A stretch of DNA of 64,000 nt from Vibrio tubiashii ATCC 19109 (GCF_000772105.1 NZ_CP009354.1:2480001-2544000), one strand, 5' to 3'; numbered from the stretch's first letter, positions 1 to 12,168 are shown. Translations and numbers: made by a program. The notes: a model not told the origin generated them from the sequence alone.

Positions 1-1769
<1,769 letters not shown>

Positions 1770-1797
1770 TTACAACGTTCGCAACTGAGAATGAATG

Positions 1798-1822
1798 AAA
1801 AAAGGCTCCGTACGGAGCCTTT
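1798..1822 (-). terminator. Terminator after zipA
   Basis: A self-complementary stem AAAGGCTCC-GTAC-GGAGCCTTT, with a T run on the minus strand (A run at 1798-1803 on the plus strand), lies 18 nt past the zipA stop codon. It separates zipA from ligA, so ligA may depend on read-through or its own promoter. Confidence 0.8.
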
Positions 1823-1839
1823 CTAACGAATAGGAATGA

Positions 1840-2730
1840 TTAGGCTTGTTGCGCCGCTTTAAACTCTTGAATCTGAGCTCGGTAGCTGTCTAGTCGATTT
1901 GGCGTCATCAAGTTACGCGCATCATCTAAAACATTGGCACCTAAGTCATCAGCAATTTGCTGAGCAGTCTTAAGCATCAGCTTGAAGTTTTGTTCTGCAT
2001 CGCCGAAACAAGGCATCGTCATAAAGAAAGAGATACCCTTAGTAGAGAACTCAGCAGGGTCATCATGCTTTAACGTGCCCGGCTGCATCATGTTGGCAAC
2101 ACTAAACAGGACTTTGCCTGTACCTGATAGATCGGCATGGCGATGGAAGATATCCATTTCACCGTAGATCAAGCCGTTTTGTTGCATACTGTCGAACAGT
2201 TTAGTGCCAACAAAAGGCTCTTCACCGGAGCAATGTACATTGAGGACAATGACTTCTAACGGCGCTTCTTCTTCCGCTGGTTGCGTTTCAGGCTCTTGAA
2301 TAGGTGATGGTTCGACAATAGGTTCAAGCACTTCTTCGTGTGCGGCTTCGACGACCTCTTCAACTTCATCCAATGACTTACTTGAGAAAGAAGGCACATC
2401 CAAATCTACGTCATCTTTATCAGTAGTAGATGGATTAACTTCTGGTGATGCTTCTTGGTAAGTATCGATGAGCGGATCTGCGATGACTTCATCTCGGTCT
2501 ATAAAGCCGGGCTCTTTACGCTCTTTCTTGATGATTTCAAAATCATCTTCTGGAGCAAAAGCGCGCTCAGGGACTAGGTCCGAGTCTTCATTGTCGACAT
2601 CCAGCTTGCCAATCGGTTTGCTACCAAACTTGGCTTTCCCTTCTTTTTTACTCGTCCATAAACCGTGGAACAGCAAAGCGGCAATCGCCAAAGCTCCAAC
2701 AATTATGAGTACAAATCGCAGTTCCTGCAT
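1840..2730 (-). CDS. zipA: Cell division protein ZipA
   Basis: ZipA is an inner-membrane anchor that tethers FtsZ to the membrane at the division site. The 296-residue protein starts with [20 protein letters not shown], an N-terminal membrane helix with the N-terminus outside. An acidic, Pro/Glu-rich linker follows (about residues 30-155), then the globular FtsZ-binding domain (about 160-290) with the [19 protein letters not shown] segment. Its position upstream of ligA and divergent from cysZ matches E. coli and Vibrio. The linker is longest and most variable, as usual for the family. Confidence 0.96.
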   Translation of the reverse strand: MQELRFVLIIVGALAIAALLFHGLWTSKKEGKAKFGSKPIGKLDVDNEDSDLVPERAFAPEDDFEIIKKERKEPGFIDRDEVIADPLIDTYQEASPEVNPSTTDKDDVDLDVPSFSSKSLDEVEEVVEAAHEEVLEPIVEPSPIQEPETQPAEEEAPLEVIVLNVHCSGEEPFVGTKLFDSMQQNGLIYGEMDIFHRHADLSGTGKVLFSVANMMQPGTLKHDDPAEFSTKGISFFMTMPCFGDAEQNFKLMLKTAQQIADDLGANVLDDARNLMTPNRLDSYRAQIQEFKAAQQA

Positions 2731-2924
2731 TTTTAGCTCTCATTTGCTCGATAGTAAACGGGTTACATCGAATCTGTTTAAACCTAACTTTGAGTTACTC
2801 TACCAAAACTCGCCCCTGTTTTAGAACAACTTAATGTGAGAAGTTCCTGAAATGTTGTGATTTTGAACACGCTTTTTTCTTGTTAAGATAGAAAACGTTC
2901 GTTTTTACACCACAAAAGCAAAAT

Positions 2925-3662
2925 ATGAATACACAGATTAGACAGCGTTCTGGCTTTGGCTACTTCTTCCACGGTTTAGAACTGGCACGCACTCCGGGCA
3001 TTCGCCAATTTGTTATATTGCCACTACTGGCCAACATTATCCTAGTTGGTGGAGCTCTCTACTACTTGTTCTCCAACCTAGATGCTTGGATCGGACAGCT
3101 GATGGGACAGTTACCCGAGTTTTTGTCTTGGCTTAGTTACCTACTCTGGCCTCTGTTAGTCCTGACAATACTCGCAACGTTTTCATACTTCTTCAGTACC
3201 TTGGCCAACTTTATTGCTGCCCCATTCAATGGATTACTGGCTGAAAAAGTTGAAGAGCATCTAACCCAGCAGAAAGTCAATGAAGATGGCATGATGGCCG
3301 TCATTAAAGACACGCCAAGAATCATGGCTCGTGAATGGCGCAAACTGGTGTACGTTCTACCTAAAGCCATTGGTCTCTTTCTGCTACTTCTAATCCCAGC
3401 GTTAGGTCAAACCATCGGTCCGTTTCTATGGTTTATCTTCACGGCGTGGATTTTGGCGATTCAATATTGTGACTACCCATTTGATAATCACAAAGTGCCG
3501 TTTAATGACATGCGAAACAATTTGAAACAAAAACAAGGCAAAGCCTATAGCTTTGGTGCTTTGGTCTCTGTTTTCACCACAATTCCAATTTTGAACTTGT
3601 TTGTGATGCCAATTGCCGTCTGCGGTGCTACCTCAATGTGGGTTGCAGAGTTTAAGAAGTAA
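2925..3662 (+). CDS. cysZ: Sulfate transporter CysZ
   Basis: CysZ mediates sulfate uptake across the inner membrane for cysteine synthesis. The 245-residue protein carries the family opening [20 protein letters not shown], several hydrophobic segments (about 27-50, 65-95, 145-185, 210-235) and the conserved [12 protein letters not shown] segment. It is divergent from zipA and lies upstream of cysK, so sulfate entry and the last step of cysteine synthesis are adjacent. The start ATG has only a weak ribosome site. An 8-bp repeat tract begins three bases after the stop codon. Confidence 0.95.
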   Translation: MNTQIRQRSGFGYFFHGLELARTPGIRQFVILPLLANIILVGGALYYLFSNLDAWIGQLMGQLPEFLSWLSYLLWPLLVLTILATFSYFFSTLANFIAAPFNGLLAEKVEEHLTQQKVNEDGMMAVIKDTPRIMAREWRKLVYVLPKAIGLFLLLLIPALGQTIGPFLWFIFTAWILAIQYCDYPFDNHKVPFNDMRNNLKQKQGKAYSFGALVSVFTTIPILNLFVMPIAVCGATSMWVAEFKK

Positions 3663-3665
3663 GAG

Positions 3666-3731
3666 CTGGATAACTGGATAACTGGATAACTGGATAACTG
3701 GATAACTGGATAACTGGATAACTGGATAACT
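3666..3731 (+). repeat. 8-bp tandem repeat tract (CTGGATAA), about 8 copies
   Basis: Eight perfect head-to-tail copies of CTGGATAA plus two bases begin three bases past the cysZ stop. The unit contains TAA, so every forward frame stops within 24 bp, while the reverse complement is free of stops. The same unit, in the same orientation to its gene, follows the yitT-like gene at 31673-31790. Length variation by strand slippage is expected but not shown. Confidence 0.97.
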
Positions 3732-3733
3732 AA

Positions 3734-3763
3734 AGTTGCTCCGATATGGTTAAGGAGTCAACT
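3734..3763 (+). terminator. Possible weak terminator after cysZ
   Basis: AGTTGCTCC and GGAGTCAACT can pair with one bulged base, and CTCTAGTTTT follows. The T run is broken, so termination is uncertain. Confidence 0.35.
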
Positions 3764-3777
3764 CTAGTTTTCCTGCA

Positions 3778-3831
3778 GGGCGAAGCCCGAACCCGTTCTC
3801 CAGAAGCGAAGTGTTCTATAGGGCAACGCCC
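3778..3831 (+). repeat. Pair of GC hairpin modules (3-base loops)
   Basis: Two short stems, GGGC-GAA-GCCC at 3778-3788 and GGGC-AAC-GCCC at 3821-3831, lie between cysZ and cysK with a degenerate third copy between them. The first is followed by CGAACCCG and the second by CGTTCCC. Closely related pairs follow the other two 8-bp tracts, at 15451-15510 and 31883-31918. They are non-coding and look like a dispersed intergenic repeat. Confidence 0.7.
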
Positions 3832-3933
3832 GTTCCCAGCCACCACCCTTTCATATCATATAACTATTTAATCCTTTTCTCGTTTTTTAACCTAGCCTAA
3901 TCTCTACCCTACAAATCAATTCACTAGAACTGC

Positions 3934-3964
3934 ATCTATTTGAAGCGTTTGCTTTGAAATAGAT
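3934..3964 (+). promoter_or_regulatory. Imperfect hairpin in the cysK leader
   Basis: ATCTATTT pairs with AAATAGAT, and a GAAGC/GCTT inner stem closes a GTTT loop. The hairpin ends about 20 nt before the cysK ribosome site. It could be a leader structure or an operator; no known CysB site could be recognised with confidence. Confidence 0.35.
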
Positions 3965-3995
3965 TTGAAACAGAACAGAGATGAAGGATCACACC

Positions 3996-4964
3996 ATGAG
4001 TAAAATCTACGAAGACAATTCTCAAACTATTGGTAACACACCTCTTGTACGCCTAAACAAAGTTAGTAACGGCAAAGTACTAGCAAAAGTTGAAGCACGT
4101 AACCCAAGCTTCAGCGTTAAATGTCGTATCGGTGCCAACATGATTTGGGAAGCGGAAAAGGCTGGCACACTTAAGCCTGGCGTAGAGCTTGTTGAACCTA
4201 CAAGTGGTAACACTGGTGTGGCACTGGCTTTCGTTGCTGCTGCGCGTGGTTACAAGCTAACGCTAACAATGCCTGAGTCAATGAGCCTAGAGCGTCGTAA
4301 ACTACTTAAAGCACTAGGTGCAAACCTTGAGCTAACAGAAGCAGCAAAAGGTATGAAAGGCGCGATTGCTAAAGCAGAAGAGATTGTTGCTAGCAACCCT
4401 GAAAAATACCTACTACTACAACAGTTCAACAACCCTGCAAACCCACAAATTCATGAGAAGACGACTGGTCCTGAAATCTGGGATGCAACGGACGGTGAAG
4501 TTGACGTATTCGTAGCAGGTGTTGGTACAGGTGGTACTATCACAGGTACAAGCCGATATATTAAAGGCGAAAAAGGCAAAAACATTGTTTCTGTTGCGGT
4601 AGAGCCAGCAGAGTCGCCAGTGATTGCTCAAGCGCTTGCAGGCGACGAAATTCAACCTGCTCCGCACAAAATCCAAGGTATTGGTGCTGGATTTATCCCT
4701 GGCAACCTAGATTTAGAACTTGTAGACCGTGTTGAGGCTGTGACATCAGAAGAAGCAATTGCGATGGCTCGTCGCCTAATGGAGGAAGAAGGTATCCTAG
4801 CCGGTATCTCATCAGGTGCAGCTGTTGTTGCAGCAAACCGCTTAGCAGAACTCCCTGAATTTGCTGGGAAAACAATTGTTACAGTTCTTCCAAGTTCAGG
4901 TGAACGTTACCTAAGCACAGCCCTGTTTGCGGGCATCTTTACCGAGAAAGAGAACGAACAGTAA
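3996..4964 (+). CDS. cysK: Cysteine synthase A (O-acetylserine sulfhydrylase)
   Basis: CysK makes L-cysteine from O-acetyl-L-serine and sulfide using pyridoxal phosphate. The start chosen is the ATG at 3996, which has AAGGA seven bases upstream, giving 322 residues, the usual length; an upstream in-frame ATG at 3981 has no such site. PLP lysine is K42 in NPSFSVKCR; the phosphate and substrate loops are EPTSGNTG and GTGGTITG. The NPSFSVK form favours CysK over CysM. It lies downstream of cysZ but behind a repeat region and probably has its own promoter. Confidence 0.96.
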   Translation: MSKIYEDNSQTIGNTPLVRLNKVSNGKVLAKVEARNPSFSVKCRIGANMIWEAEKAGTLKPGVELVEPTSGNTGVALAFVAAARGYKLTLTMPESMSLERRKLLKALGANLELTEAAKGMKGAIAKAEEIVASNPEKYLLLQQFNNPANPQIHEKTTGPEIWDATDGEVDVFVAGVGTGGTITGTSRYIKGEKGKNIVSVAVEPAESPVIAQALAGDEIQPAPHKIQGIGAGFIPGNLDLELVDRVEAVTSEEAIAMARRLMEEEGILAGISSGAAVVAANRLAELPEFAGKTIVTVLPSSGERYLSTALFAGIFTEKENEQ

Positions 4965-4990
4965 TATGTGTTCAAATCAATTTTTCGTCT

Positions 4991-5017
4991 AAAAAAGCCC
5001 CATTCAGGGGCTTTTTT
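4991..5017 (+). terminator. Terminator after cysK
   Basis: AAAAAAGCCCC and GGGGCTTTTTT form an 11-bp stem with a five-base loop, ending in a T run; it lies about 27 nt after the cysK stop and would work in both directions. Confidence 0.93.
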
Positions 5018-5264
5018 GTTGATCCCTGCCTCACCTTTGGTAATATCAGGACTGTTTTATTTCTAGCATCAAAATAAAGAGCTAGATGAGAATTTCTCTC
5101 AATGGCGAACAACAGCATAGACTGGCGGCGCGATTGTTAAATTTACAACCAGTATCAGTTCTGACACGAAATGAACGTTATGCGCCTAGCAGAATAGTAC
5201 ATTTACCGTTAAGCTAAATCTGGTTAAGAAACTATCAAAATATAAATCAATTGGGGTATATAAC

Positions 5265-5522
5265 ATGTACGAGAAGCAAGTAGAAATCACTGCAGAAAAC
5301 GGTCTTCACACTCGTCCAGCTGCACAGTTCGTTAAAGAAGCTAAAGCATTCGACGCGGACATCACTGTGACTTCTAACGGTAAAAGCGCTAGCGCGAAGA
5401 GCCTTTTCAAGCTACAAACTCTTGGCCTAGTAAAAGGTACAGTAGTTTCTATCTCAGCTGAGGGCCCACAAGCTCAACAAGCTGTTGACCACCTAGTTGC
5501 TCTAATGGATCAACTACACTAA
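5265..5522 (+). CDS. ptsH: Phosphocarrier protein HPr
   Basis: HPr passes phosphate from enzyme I to the sugar-specific EII proteins of the phosphotransferase system. The 85-residue protein has the active-site histidine H15 in NGLHTRPAA and the regulatory serine position S46 in AKSLFKLQ. It opens the ptsH-ptsI-crr cluster. The roughly 245 bp upstream (5020-5264) hold the promoter and a long leader but no gene. The strong bias to optimal codons fits high expression. Confidence 0.98.
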   Translation: MYEKQVEITAENGLHTRPAAQFVKEAKAFDADITVTSNGKSASAKSLFKLQTLGLVKGTVVSISAEGPQAQQAVDHLVALMDQLH

Positions 5523-5539
5523 TCCGGTCTCCTATTTTC

Positions 5540-5569
5540 AAAGCCATTTTGTGAAAGCAAAATGGCTTT
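5540..5569 (+). other. Perfect 12-bp hairpin between ptsH and ptsI
   Basis: AAAGCCATTTTG and CAAAATGGCTTT pair perfectly around a six-base loop, 18 nt after the ptsH stop. GTTGGAAAT follows rather than a T run, so it may act as an RNA-stability or partial-termination element that sets the HPr to enzyme I ratio. That role is inferred. Confidence 0.6.
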
Positions 5570-5659
5570 GTTGGAAATAGGGCCAAATATAAGCTACAAA
5601 TATTCGTTAGCGCACTCATTATTCTCCCGTTTTAAAGTTGACCAATTTAAGGTAAGGCT

Positions 5660-7384
5660 ATGATTTCAGGCATCCTAGCATCTCCTGGTATTGCTATCGG
5701 TAAAGCACTACTACTTCAAGAAGATGAAATTGTCCTAAACACAAATACTATTTCTGATGATCAAGTAGAAGCAGAAGTTGCCCGTTTCTTCGACGCGCGT
5801 AACAAATCATCTGCTCAGCTTGAAACTATCAAGCAGAAAGCACTTGAAACCTTCGGTGAAGAAAAAGAAGCGATCTTTGAAGGTCACATCATGCTTCTTG
5901 AAGACGAAGAGCTAGAGGAAGAAATCCTAGCGCTAATCAAAAATGACAAGATGCACGCAGATAACGCTATCCACACAGTTATCGAAGAGCAAGCATCTGC
6001 TCTAGAATCTCTAGACGACGAATACCTAAAAGAACGTGCAACAGATATCCGTGATATCGGCACGCGCTTTGTTAAAAACGCACTAGGTATCAATATCGTT
6101 TCTCTAAGCGATATTAACGAAGAAGTTATCCTAGTTGCTTACGACCTAACGCCATCTGAAACAGCACAAATCAACCTAGACTACGTTCTTGGTTTCGCTT
6201 GTGATATCGGCGGTCGCACTTCTCACACTTCTATCATGGCACGCTCTCTTGAGCTTCCAGCGATTGTGGGTACTAACGACATCACTAAACAAGTTAAGAA
6301 CGGCGACATGCTGATTCTTGATGCGATGAACAACAAGATCGTTATCAACCCTTCTGAAGGCGAACTAGCAGAAGCGAAAGCAGTAAAAGCTGCCTTCATC
6401 GCTGAAAAAGAAGAGCTAGCGAAGCTGAAAGACCTACACGCTGAAACAACTGACGGTCACCGCGTAGAAGTTTGCGGTAACATCGGTACTGTTAAAGACT
6501 GTGACGGTATCATCCGTAACGGTGGTGAAGGTGTTGGTCTGTACCGTACTGAGTTCCTATTTATGGACCGTGATGCTCTACCAACTGAAGAAGAGCAGTA
6601 CCACGCGTACAAAGAAGTTGCGGAAGCAATGAACGGTGAATCAGTAATCATCCGTACAATGGACATCGGTGGTGATAAAGATCTTCCATACATGGATCTT
6701 CCACAAGAGATGAACCCATTCCTAGGCTGGCGTGCAGTACGTATCAGCTTAGACCGTCGTGAAATTCTTCGTGACCAGCTACGTGGCATCCTACGTGCTT
6801 CTGCACACGGTAAACTGCGTATCATGTTCCCAATGATTATCTCTGTAGAAGAAATCCGTGAGCTTAAGAAAGCAATCGAAGAGTACAAAGCAGAGCTTCG
6901 CGCTGAAGGCCACGCATTCGATGAAGAAATCGAAATCGGTGTAATGGTTGAAACTCCAGCAGCAGCGGCTATCGCGCACCACCTAGCAAAAGAAGTGGCA
7001 TTCTTCTCTATCGGTACTAACGACCTAACTCAGTACACGCTAGCGGTAGACCGTGGTAACGAGATGATCTCTCACCTTTACAACCCACTATCACCAGCAG
7101 TACTAACTGTAATCAAGCAAGTGATCGACGCATCACACGCAGAAGGTAAATGGACTGGTATGTGTGGTGAGCTTGCAGGTGATGAACGTGCAACGCTTCT
7201 TCTACTAGGTATGGGTCTAGACGAGTTCTCAATGAGCGGCATCTCTATTCCTAAAGTGAAGAAAGTCATCCGTAACTCTAACTTTGCTGAAGTGAAAGCA
7301 ATGGCTGAAGAAGCGCTTTCACTACCAACAGCAGCAGAGATTGAAGCGGTTGTAGAAAAATTCATCGCAGAGAAAACTCAATAA
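5660..7384 (+). CDS. ptsI: PTS enzyme I (phosphoenolpyruvate-protein phosphotransferase)
   Basis: Enzyme I takes phosphate from phosphoenolpyruvate and transfers it to HPr. The 574-residue protein has the N-terminal HPr-binding domain, the phosphohistidine motif [13 protein letters not shown] (active His near residue 189), and the C-terminal PEP-binding barrel with TMDIGGDK and [14 protein letters not shown] and the acid/base cysteine in GMCGELAGD. It lies 137 bp after ptsH and 104 bp before crr. The trehalose IIBC at 39-40 kb would draw phosphate from this pathway. Confidence 0.98.
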   Translation: MISGILASPGIAIGKALLLQEDEIVLNTNTISDDQVEAEVARFFDARNKSSAQLETIKQKALETFGEEKEAIFEGHIMLLEDEELEEEILALIKNDKMHADNAIHTVIEEQASALESLDDEYLKERATDIRDIGTRFVKNALGINIVSLSDINEEVILVAYDLTPSETAQINLDYVLGFACDIGGRTSHTSIMARSLELPAIVGTNDITKQVKNGDMLILDAMNNKIVINPSEGELAEAKAVKAAFIAEKEELAKLKDLHAETTDGHRVEVCGNIGTVKDCDGIIRNGGEGVGLYRTEFLFMDRDALPTEEEQYHAYKEVAEAMNGESVIIRTMDIGGDKDLPYMDLPQEMNPFLGWRAVRISLDRREILRDQLRGILRASAHGKLRIMFPMIISVEEIRELKKAIEEYKAELRAEGHAFDEEIEIGVMVETPAAAAIAHHLAKEVAFFSIGTNDLTQYTLAVDRGNEMISHLYNPLSPAVLTVIKQVIDASHAEGKWTGMCGELAGDERATLLLLGMGLDEFSMSGISIPKVKKVIRNSNFAEVKAMAEEALSLPTAAEIEAVVEKFIAEKTQ

Positions 7385-7488
7385 TCAGCTAATTCCAATA
7401 AGATAGGCGGCAAAAATTGTCGTCTATCTTCTGAGATTGGTATACTATAATTCGACAGAATTAAATAAAACGTTAGGAGCATGACACA

Positions 7489-7998
7489 ATGGGTCTGTTT
7501 GACAAACTTAAGAAGCTAGTATCTGACGACAGCGCAGAAGCAGGTGCAATCGAAATTATCGCACCTCTATCTGGTGAAATCGTAAATATCGAAGATGTGC
7601 CAGATGTTGTTTTCGCTGAGAAAATCGTTGGTGACGGTATCGCGATCAAGCCTGCTGGCAACAAGATGGTAGCTCCTGTAAACGGTACTATCGGTAAGAT
7701 CTTCGAAACTAACCACGCATTCTCTATCGAGTCTGACGATGGCGTTGAACTATTCGTTCACTTCGGTATCGACACAGTTGAACTAAAAGGCGAAGGCTTC
7801 AAGCGTATCGCTGAAGAAGGTCAATCAGTTAAAGCTGGCGACACTATCATCGAGTTTGATCTAGCGCTACTAGAAGAGAAGGCAAAGTCTACTCTAACTC
7901 CTGTTGTTATCTCTAACATGGACGAAATCAAAGAGCTGAACAAGCTTTCTGGTTCTGTAACTGTTGGTGAAACTCCAGTACTACGTGTAACTAAGTAA
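7489..7998 (+). CDS. crr: PTS glucose-specific EIIA component
   Basis: EIIA-Glc carries phosphate to glucose- and trehalose-type IIBC proteins and, in enteric bacteria, controls adenylate cyclase and non-PTS permeases. The 169-residue protein has the two active-site histidines in NHAFSIES and [11 protein letters not shown] (the latter is the phosphorylated one) and the N-terminal amphipathic start [17 protein letters not shown] upstream of the ATG is a good ribosome site. TreB in this window lacks its own IIA domain, so this protein is its probable donor. Confidence 0.98.
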   Translation: MGLFDKLKKLVSDDSAEAGAIEIIAPLSGEIVNIEDVPDVVFAEKIVGDGIAIKPAGNKMVAPVNGTIGKIFETNHAFSIESDDGVELFVHFGIDTVELKGEGFKRIAEEGQSVKAGDTIIEFDLALLEEKAKSTLTPVVISNMDEIKELNKLSGSVTVGETPVLRVTK

Positions 7999-8017
7999 TT
8001 CCTACTTAGCAACGCAC

Positions 8018-8046
8018 AAAAAACGCAGCCAAATGGCTGCGTTTTT
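8018..8046 (+). terminator. Bidirectional terminator between crr and ubiF
   Basis: AAACGCAGCC and GGCTGCGTTT with an AAAT loop, flanked by A and T runs, sit between convergent crr and ubiF and can serve both. Confidence 0.93.
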
Positions 8047-8060
8047 GTTTTCTATCTCTC

Positions 8061-9239
8061 TCACTTCAAACCCAAGGCATATTTGAGAACCTGTGTTTTT
8101 AGAGGCCCGGTATTCTCTGCGATTTTAAGTGCCGCATTACGAACCAGTTTTAGTGGGCCAATATCGTTACTGAACCCTTTGTAGAACAGATCCATTCCTG
8201 ATTGCATCAACAGATTATCTGGTCGGCGTTTGCGCTCATACTGTTTCAGTACAGAGCCATCAATAGAGGTTTTACCCTCACACTCCGCCAGTAAGATTGC
8301 GACATCTTTAAATCCAAGATTGACGCCCTGCCCTGCCAATGGATTAATGGTATGTGCAGAGTCACCCACCAGCACACAGTTCTTATTGAAATAGGCTTGC
8401 GCATGACGACGAGTTAAAGGAAAAGAGCCAAACTGCAGCACTTTAATATCGCCAAGTTCAGCAGGAAAATGAGTTAAGACTTCTTCCCTCAATTGTTCTG
8501 GCGTCAGCGAACAGAGCTGCTTTATGCGCTTCGGGCTGTCATACCAGACTAATGAACCTTGTCCTGTTCCCTGTGATTGAGAAGCTAATGTTGCTAAAGG
8601 CAAAAAGGAGCGAGGCCCATGGGGGGTAAACTGCTGCCAAGTAATGTCCTGCTGAGCAAGCTCCGTTTCGACATTAATCAACATACAATGCTGCCTGTAA
8701 TCCCAAGCGGTAACACCGATTCCTGCCAATTGACGTACTTTAGAATTAGCTCCATCAGCGCCAACGATCAATTCGGCGTCAAAGCACTCTCCAGAAGTGA
8801 GTTCGACTCGATTGACCTCATCAAACTTGATGCTTTCTAACGTATCTGGGCAATACAGCGTAATATTTTCGAACTGATCTAGTTGTTGCCACAAACCAAG
8901 CTGGATCAGTCGATTTTCAACGATATAACCAAGTTGCTGCATGTTTAGAGCATCAGAGTGAAAACGAGTGCGGCACTCAGGGTGTTCCCACGTTTCTAAG
9001 CGGCGATATGGGCAGACGCGCATTTGCTCAATCTTTTGCCAAGCGCCAAGTTCATCGAGTATGGAAACAGAGTGCTCAGAGATAGCAGAAACACGAATAT
9101 CCATTGGCTGCTCTGGAGAAAAAGCTTTTGGCGCGTAACCTTCTACAAGCGCGACTTTTCTACCCTGCTTGGCAAACCCGATAGCGGTAGCCGCTCCAAC
9201 CATGCCACCACCAATCACTGCAACATCAAACTTGGTCAT
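8061..9239 (-). CDS. ubiF: Ubiquinone ring hydroxylase, UbiF type
   Basis: This FAD-dependent monooxygenase hydroxylates the ring of demethoxyubiquinol in ubiquinone synthesis. The 392-residue protein has the dinucleotide motif GGGMVGAATAIGFAKQG at the N-terminus, the VGADGANSKVR motif mid-protein, and the second FAD motif GDSAHTINPLAGQG. UbiH, UbiI and VisC are close relatives; the position divergent from miaB, as in E. coli, favours UbiF. The start ATG has a poor ribosome site. Confidence 0.88.
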   Translation of the reverse strand: MTKFDVAVIGGGMVGAATAIGFAKQGRKVALVEGYAPKAFSPEQPMDIRVSAISEHSVSILDELGAWQKIEQMRVCPYRRLETWEHPECRTRFHSDALNMQQLGYIVENRLIQLGLWQQLDQFENITLYCPDTLESIKFDEVNRVELTSGECFDAELIVGADGANSKVRQLAGIGVTAWDYRQHCMLINVETELAQQDITWQQFTPHGPRSFLPLATLASQSQGTGQGSLVWYDSPKRIKQLCSLTPEQLREEVLTHFPAELGDIKVLQFGSFPLTRRHAQAYFNKNCVLVGDSAHTINPLAGQGVNLGFKDVAILLAECEGKTSIDGSVLKQYERKRRPDNLLMQSGMDLFYKGFSNDIGPLKLVRNAALKIAENTGPLKTQVLKYALGLK

Positions 9240-9377
9240 AATTTATACTTCATCATATTGATTATTTGGCTGTTTTTTATTGTACGTTTTCATTACTAAA
9301 ATGTAACGAAAAACCTCAAGCGCACTATGGGCAAATCCCTTGATTGATAACGCTTTGAATAGATTTTACAGCAACAC

Positions 9378-9406
9378 TAGTCAGTAGGTTTTTAAACCAG
9401 TACAAT
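9378..9406 (+). promoter_or_regulatory. Possible miaB promoter
   Basis: TAGTCA and TACAAT with a 17-bp spacer give a plausible sigma-70 promoter, leaving a leader of about 113 nt before miaB. This is from pattern only. Confidence 0.35.
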
Positions 9407-9525
9407 ACGCCGCTTGCCAATCTATAGGCACAAAATTTAGTCATACATTAAACTCAAATGGATGACTTACTGGAAACATTGGGCGATTTGCTCCCTTAAT
9501 TTAAACTAACGATCGAGCGAACAAA

Positions 9526-10950
9526 ATGAGTAAGAAACTGCTAATTAAAACCTGGGGCTGCCAGATGAACGAATACGATTCATCAAAAATGGCGGATCTA
9601 CTGAACGCGGCTAACGGCTATGAGCTGACGGAAGAACCAGAAGAGGCAGATGTACTACTTCTTAATACCTGTTCAATTCGCGAAAAAGCGCAAGAAAAAG
9701 TATTCCACCAGCTTGGTCGTTGGAAAACGCTAAAAGATAAAAAAGAAGGTGTGGTTATTGGTGTTGGTGGCTGTGTTGCTACTCAAGAAGGTGACCACAT
9801 CCGCGAGCGTGCGCCATTTGTTGACGTTATCTTTGGCCCACAAACACTGCACCGTTTGCCAGAGATGATCAAACAGTCACAGTCAAATGAAGCGCCTGTT
9901 ATGGATATCTCTTTCCCTGAAATCGAGAAGTTTGACCGTCTACCAGAGCCTCGTGCTGAAGGTGCAACAGCGTTCGTTTCAATTATGGAAGGCTGTTCTA
10001 AGTACTGTACTTATTGCGTAGTACCGTACACTCGCGGTGAAGAAGTTAGCCGTCCAATGGATGACGTACTATTCGAAATCGCGCAGCTTGCTGATCAAGG
10101 CGTACGTGAAGTGAACCTACTAGGTCAAAACGTTAACGCGTACCGTGGTCCAACCCATGAAGGCGATATTTGCTCTTTTGCAGAATTGCTGCGCCTTGTT
10201 GCTTCTATTGATGGCATCGACCGTATTCGCTTTACGACTAGCCACCCACTAGAGTTCACTGACGACATCATCGCCGTCTACGAAGATACACCAGAGCTTG
10301 TGAGCTTCCTGCACCTACCTGTACAAAGTGGTAGTGACCGTATTCTGACGATGATGAAGCGTCCACACACAGCGATTGAATACAAGTCGATCATTCGTAA
10401 GCTGCGTAAAGCGCGTCCTGATATTCAGATCAGTTCTGACTTCATTGTTGGCTTCCCTGGCGAAACAGCGAAAGACCACCAAGATACGATGAAGCTAATC
10501 AAAGACGTTGATTTTGATATGAGCTTTAGCTTTATCTTCTCTCCTCGTCCGGGCACGCCAGCGGCGGACTACCCATGTGACGTACCAGAGCAAGAAAAGA
10601 AAGAACGTCTATACGAACTGCAGCAAACCGTAAACGCGCAAGCTATGCGTTACTCACGCTTGATGCTCGATACTGAACAACGCGTTCTTGTTGAAGGCCC
10701 ATCGAAAAAGAATCTAATGGAACTTCGCGCACGTACAGAGAACAACCGCGTGGTTAACTTCGAAGGCAGCGCAGACCTAATCGGCCAATTCGTTGATGTG
10801 AAGATCACTGACGTTTTCGCTAACTCACTACGTGGCGAATTGGTTCGTACTGAAAAGGATATGGACCTACGATCTATCATTTCACCAACGCAAATGATGG
10901 CTCGCACCAAACGTGAAGATGAGCTAGGTGTAGCGACTTTTACGCCTTAA
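9526..10950 (+). CDS. miaB: tRNA-2-methylthio-N6-dimethylallyladenosine synthase MiaB
   Basis: MiaB is a radical-SAM enzyme that adds a methylthio group to i6A37 of tRNAs reading UNN codons. The 474-residue protein has the N-terminal UPF0004 domain with three cluster-binding cysteines ([27 protein letters not shown]), the radical-SAM motif CSKYCTYC near residue 160, and a C-terminal TRAM domain (about 375-440). tRNA-Tyr, encoded four times in this window, is a typical substrate. Confidence 0.98.
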   Translation: MSKKLLIKTWGCQMNEYDSSKMADLLNAANGYELTEEPEEADVLLLNTCSIREKAQEKVFHQLGRWKTLKDKKEGVVIGVGGCVATQEGDHIRERAPFVDVIFGPQTLHRLPEMIKQSQSNEAPVMDISFPEIEKFDRLPEPRAEGATAFVSIMEGCSKYCTYCVVPYTRGEEVSRPMDDVLFEIAQLADQGVREVNLLGQNVNAYRGPTHEGDICSFAELLRLVASIDGIDRIRFTTSHPLEFTDDIIAVYEDTPELVSFLHLPVQSGSDRILTMMKRPHTAIEYKSIIRKLRKARPDIQISSDFIVGFPGETAKDHQDTMKLIKDVDFDMSFSFIFSPRPGTPAADYPCDVPEQEKKERLYELQQTVNAQAMRYSRLMLDTEQRVLVEGPSKKNLMELRARTENNRVVNFEGSADLIGQFVDVKITDVFANSLRGELVRTEKDMDLRSIISPTQMMARTKREDELGVATFTP

Positions 10951-10970
10951 GCTTGAAAATAGCTGTATAA

Positions 10971-11032
10971 GTTACCATCTTAGAGATAGGTAACGATCGC
11001 CATTAGAAGCCCGGTCTAAATCGGGCTTCTTT
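10971..11032 (+). terminator. Two hairpins between miaB and ybeZ
   Basis: GTTACCATC/GATAGGTAAC (10971-10994) and AGAAGCCCG/CGGGCTTCT (11005-11030) lie in the 108-bp gap. The second is followed by TT then CG, a weak T run, and ends 28 nt before the ybeZ start, leaving little room for a separate promoter. It may reduce rather than stop transcription into ybeZ. Confidence 0.6.
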
Positions 11033-11058
11033 CGAATGGCATATTTTGAGAGGCAACT

Positions 11059-12168
11059 TTGAGCAATAAAATTGTAACTCTAGAAATCAATCTAGAACCT
11101 TCTGATAACCGCCGCTTAGCCAGTTTGTGCGGTCCTTTCGATGACAATATCAAGCACTTAGAGCGTCGTTTAGGCGTCGAAATCAGCTACCGTGGCAACT
11201 TCTTTACTATCGTTGGTAAACCACATACTAGCGCTGCAGCACTTGAAATCATCAAAACACTCTACGTCAATACCGCTCCTGTTCGTGGCAATATCCCAGA
11301 CGTAGAACCCGATGAAATTCACCTTGCGATCAAAGAGACAGGTGTTTTAGAGCAAGACCTTGAGTCAAGCTTCGAGCACGGTAAAGAAGTGTTCATCAAG
11401 ACCAAAAAGGGTGTCATCAAACCACGTACACCAAACCAAGGTCAGTACCTGATGAACATGGTGACTCATGACATCTCTTTCGGCATTGGTCCTGCGGGTA
11501 CAGGTAAAACCTATCTGGCGGTTGCGGCTGCGGTAGACGCTTTAGAGCGTCAAGAAATTCGTCGCATCTTACTGACTCGCCCTGCGGTTGAAGCGGGTGA
11601 GAAACTCGGCTTCTTACCGGGTGATTTGAGCCAGAAAGTCGACCCGTACCTTCGTCCGCTCTATGATGCCCTATTCGAAATGCTCGGCTTCGAGAAGGTT
11701 GAAAAACTGATTGAACGCAACGTGATTGAAGTTGCGCCACTGGCTTATATGCGTGGTCGTACGCTCAATGATGCTTTCATCATTTTGGACGAGAGCCAAA
11801 ACACCACAGTGGAACAGATGAAAATGTTCCTAACGCGTATTGGTTTTAACTCTCGCGCCGTGATCACAGGTGATATCACCCAGATCGACTTACCGCGTGG
11901 TGCTAAATCTGGGCTACGCCATGCTATTGAGGTGTTGAGTGAAGTCGATGACATCAGCTTTAACTTCTTCCAGTCCGACGACGTTGTTCGCCACCCAGTT
12001 GTTGCACGTATCGTTAACGCGTATGAGAAATGGGAAGCGAAAGATCAAAAAGAACGCAAAGAGTTCGAAAAGAAACGTCGTGAAGAGCGCGAAGCACAAT
12101 TGATCGAAACGGCTAAAGCTGAGCTTTCAAAAAAAGTACAAGCAGAAACCGCTGAAGGTAAGTCATGA
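11059..12168 (+). CDS. ybeZ: PhoH-like ATPase YbeZ
   Basis: YbeZ is a PhoH-family nucleotide-binding protein that works with YbeY, probably in rRNA handling. The 369-residue protein has Walker [10 protein letters not shown] and Walker [10 protein letters not shown], and a charged C-terminal tail (KKRREEREA). The start is TTG at 11059, with GAGAGG five bases upstream; no better ATG is in frame. The last four bases overlap the ybeY start, so the two genes are probably translationally coupled. Confidence 0.95.
   Translation: MSNKIVTLEINLEPSDNRRLASLCGPFDDNIKHLERRLGVEISYRGNFFTIVGKPHTSAAALEIIKTLYVNTAPVRGNIPDVEPDEIHLAIKETGVLEQDLESSFEHGKEVFIKTKKGVIKPRTPNQGQYLMNMVTHDISFGIGPAGTGKTYLAVAAAVDALERQEIRRILLTRPAVEAGEKLGFLPGDLSQKVDPYLRPLYDALFEMLGFEKVEKLIERNVIEVAPLAYMRGRTLNDAFIILDESQNTTVEQMKMFLTRIGFNSRAVITGDITQIDLPRGAKSGLRHAIEVLSEVDDISFNFFQSDDVVRHPVVARIVNAYEKWEAKDQKERKEFEKKRREEREAQLIETAKAELSKKVQAETAEGKS

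Noticed and set aside
9458..9499. 13-codon frame (MDDLLETLGDLLP) in the miaB leader
   Set aside because: No ribosome site upstream and too short to judge; a chance frame is the safer reading.
11417..11740. 107-codon minus-strand frame inside ybeZ
   Set aside because: It lies wholly opposite a conserved gene, has no family resemblance and no ribosome site.
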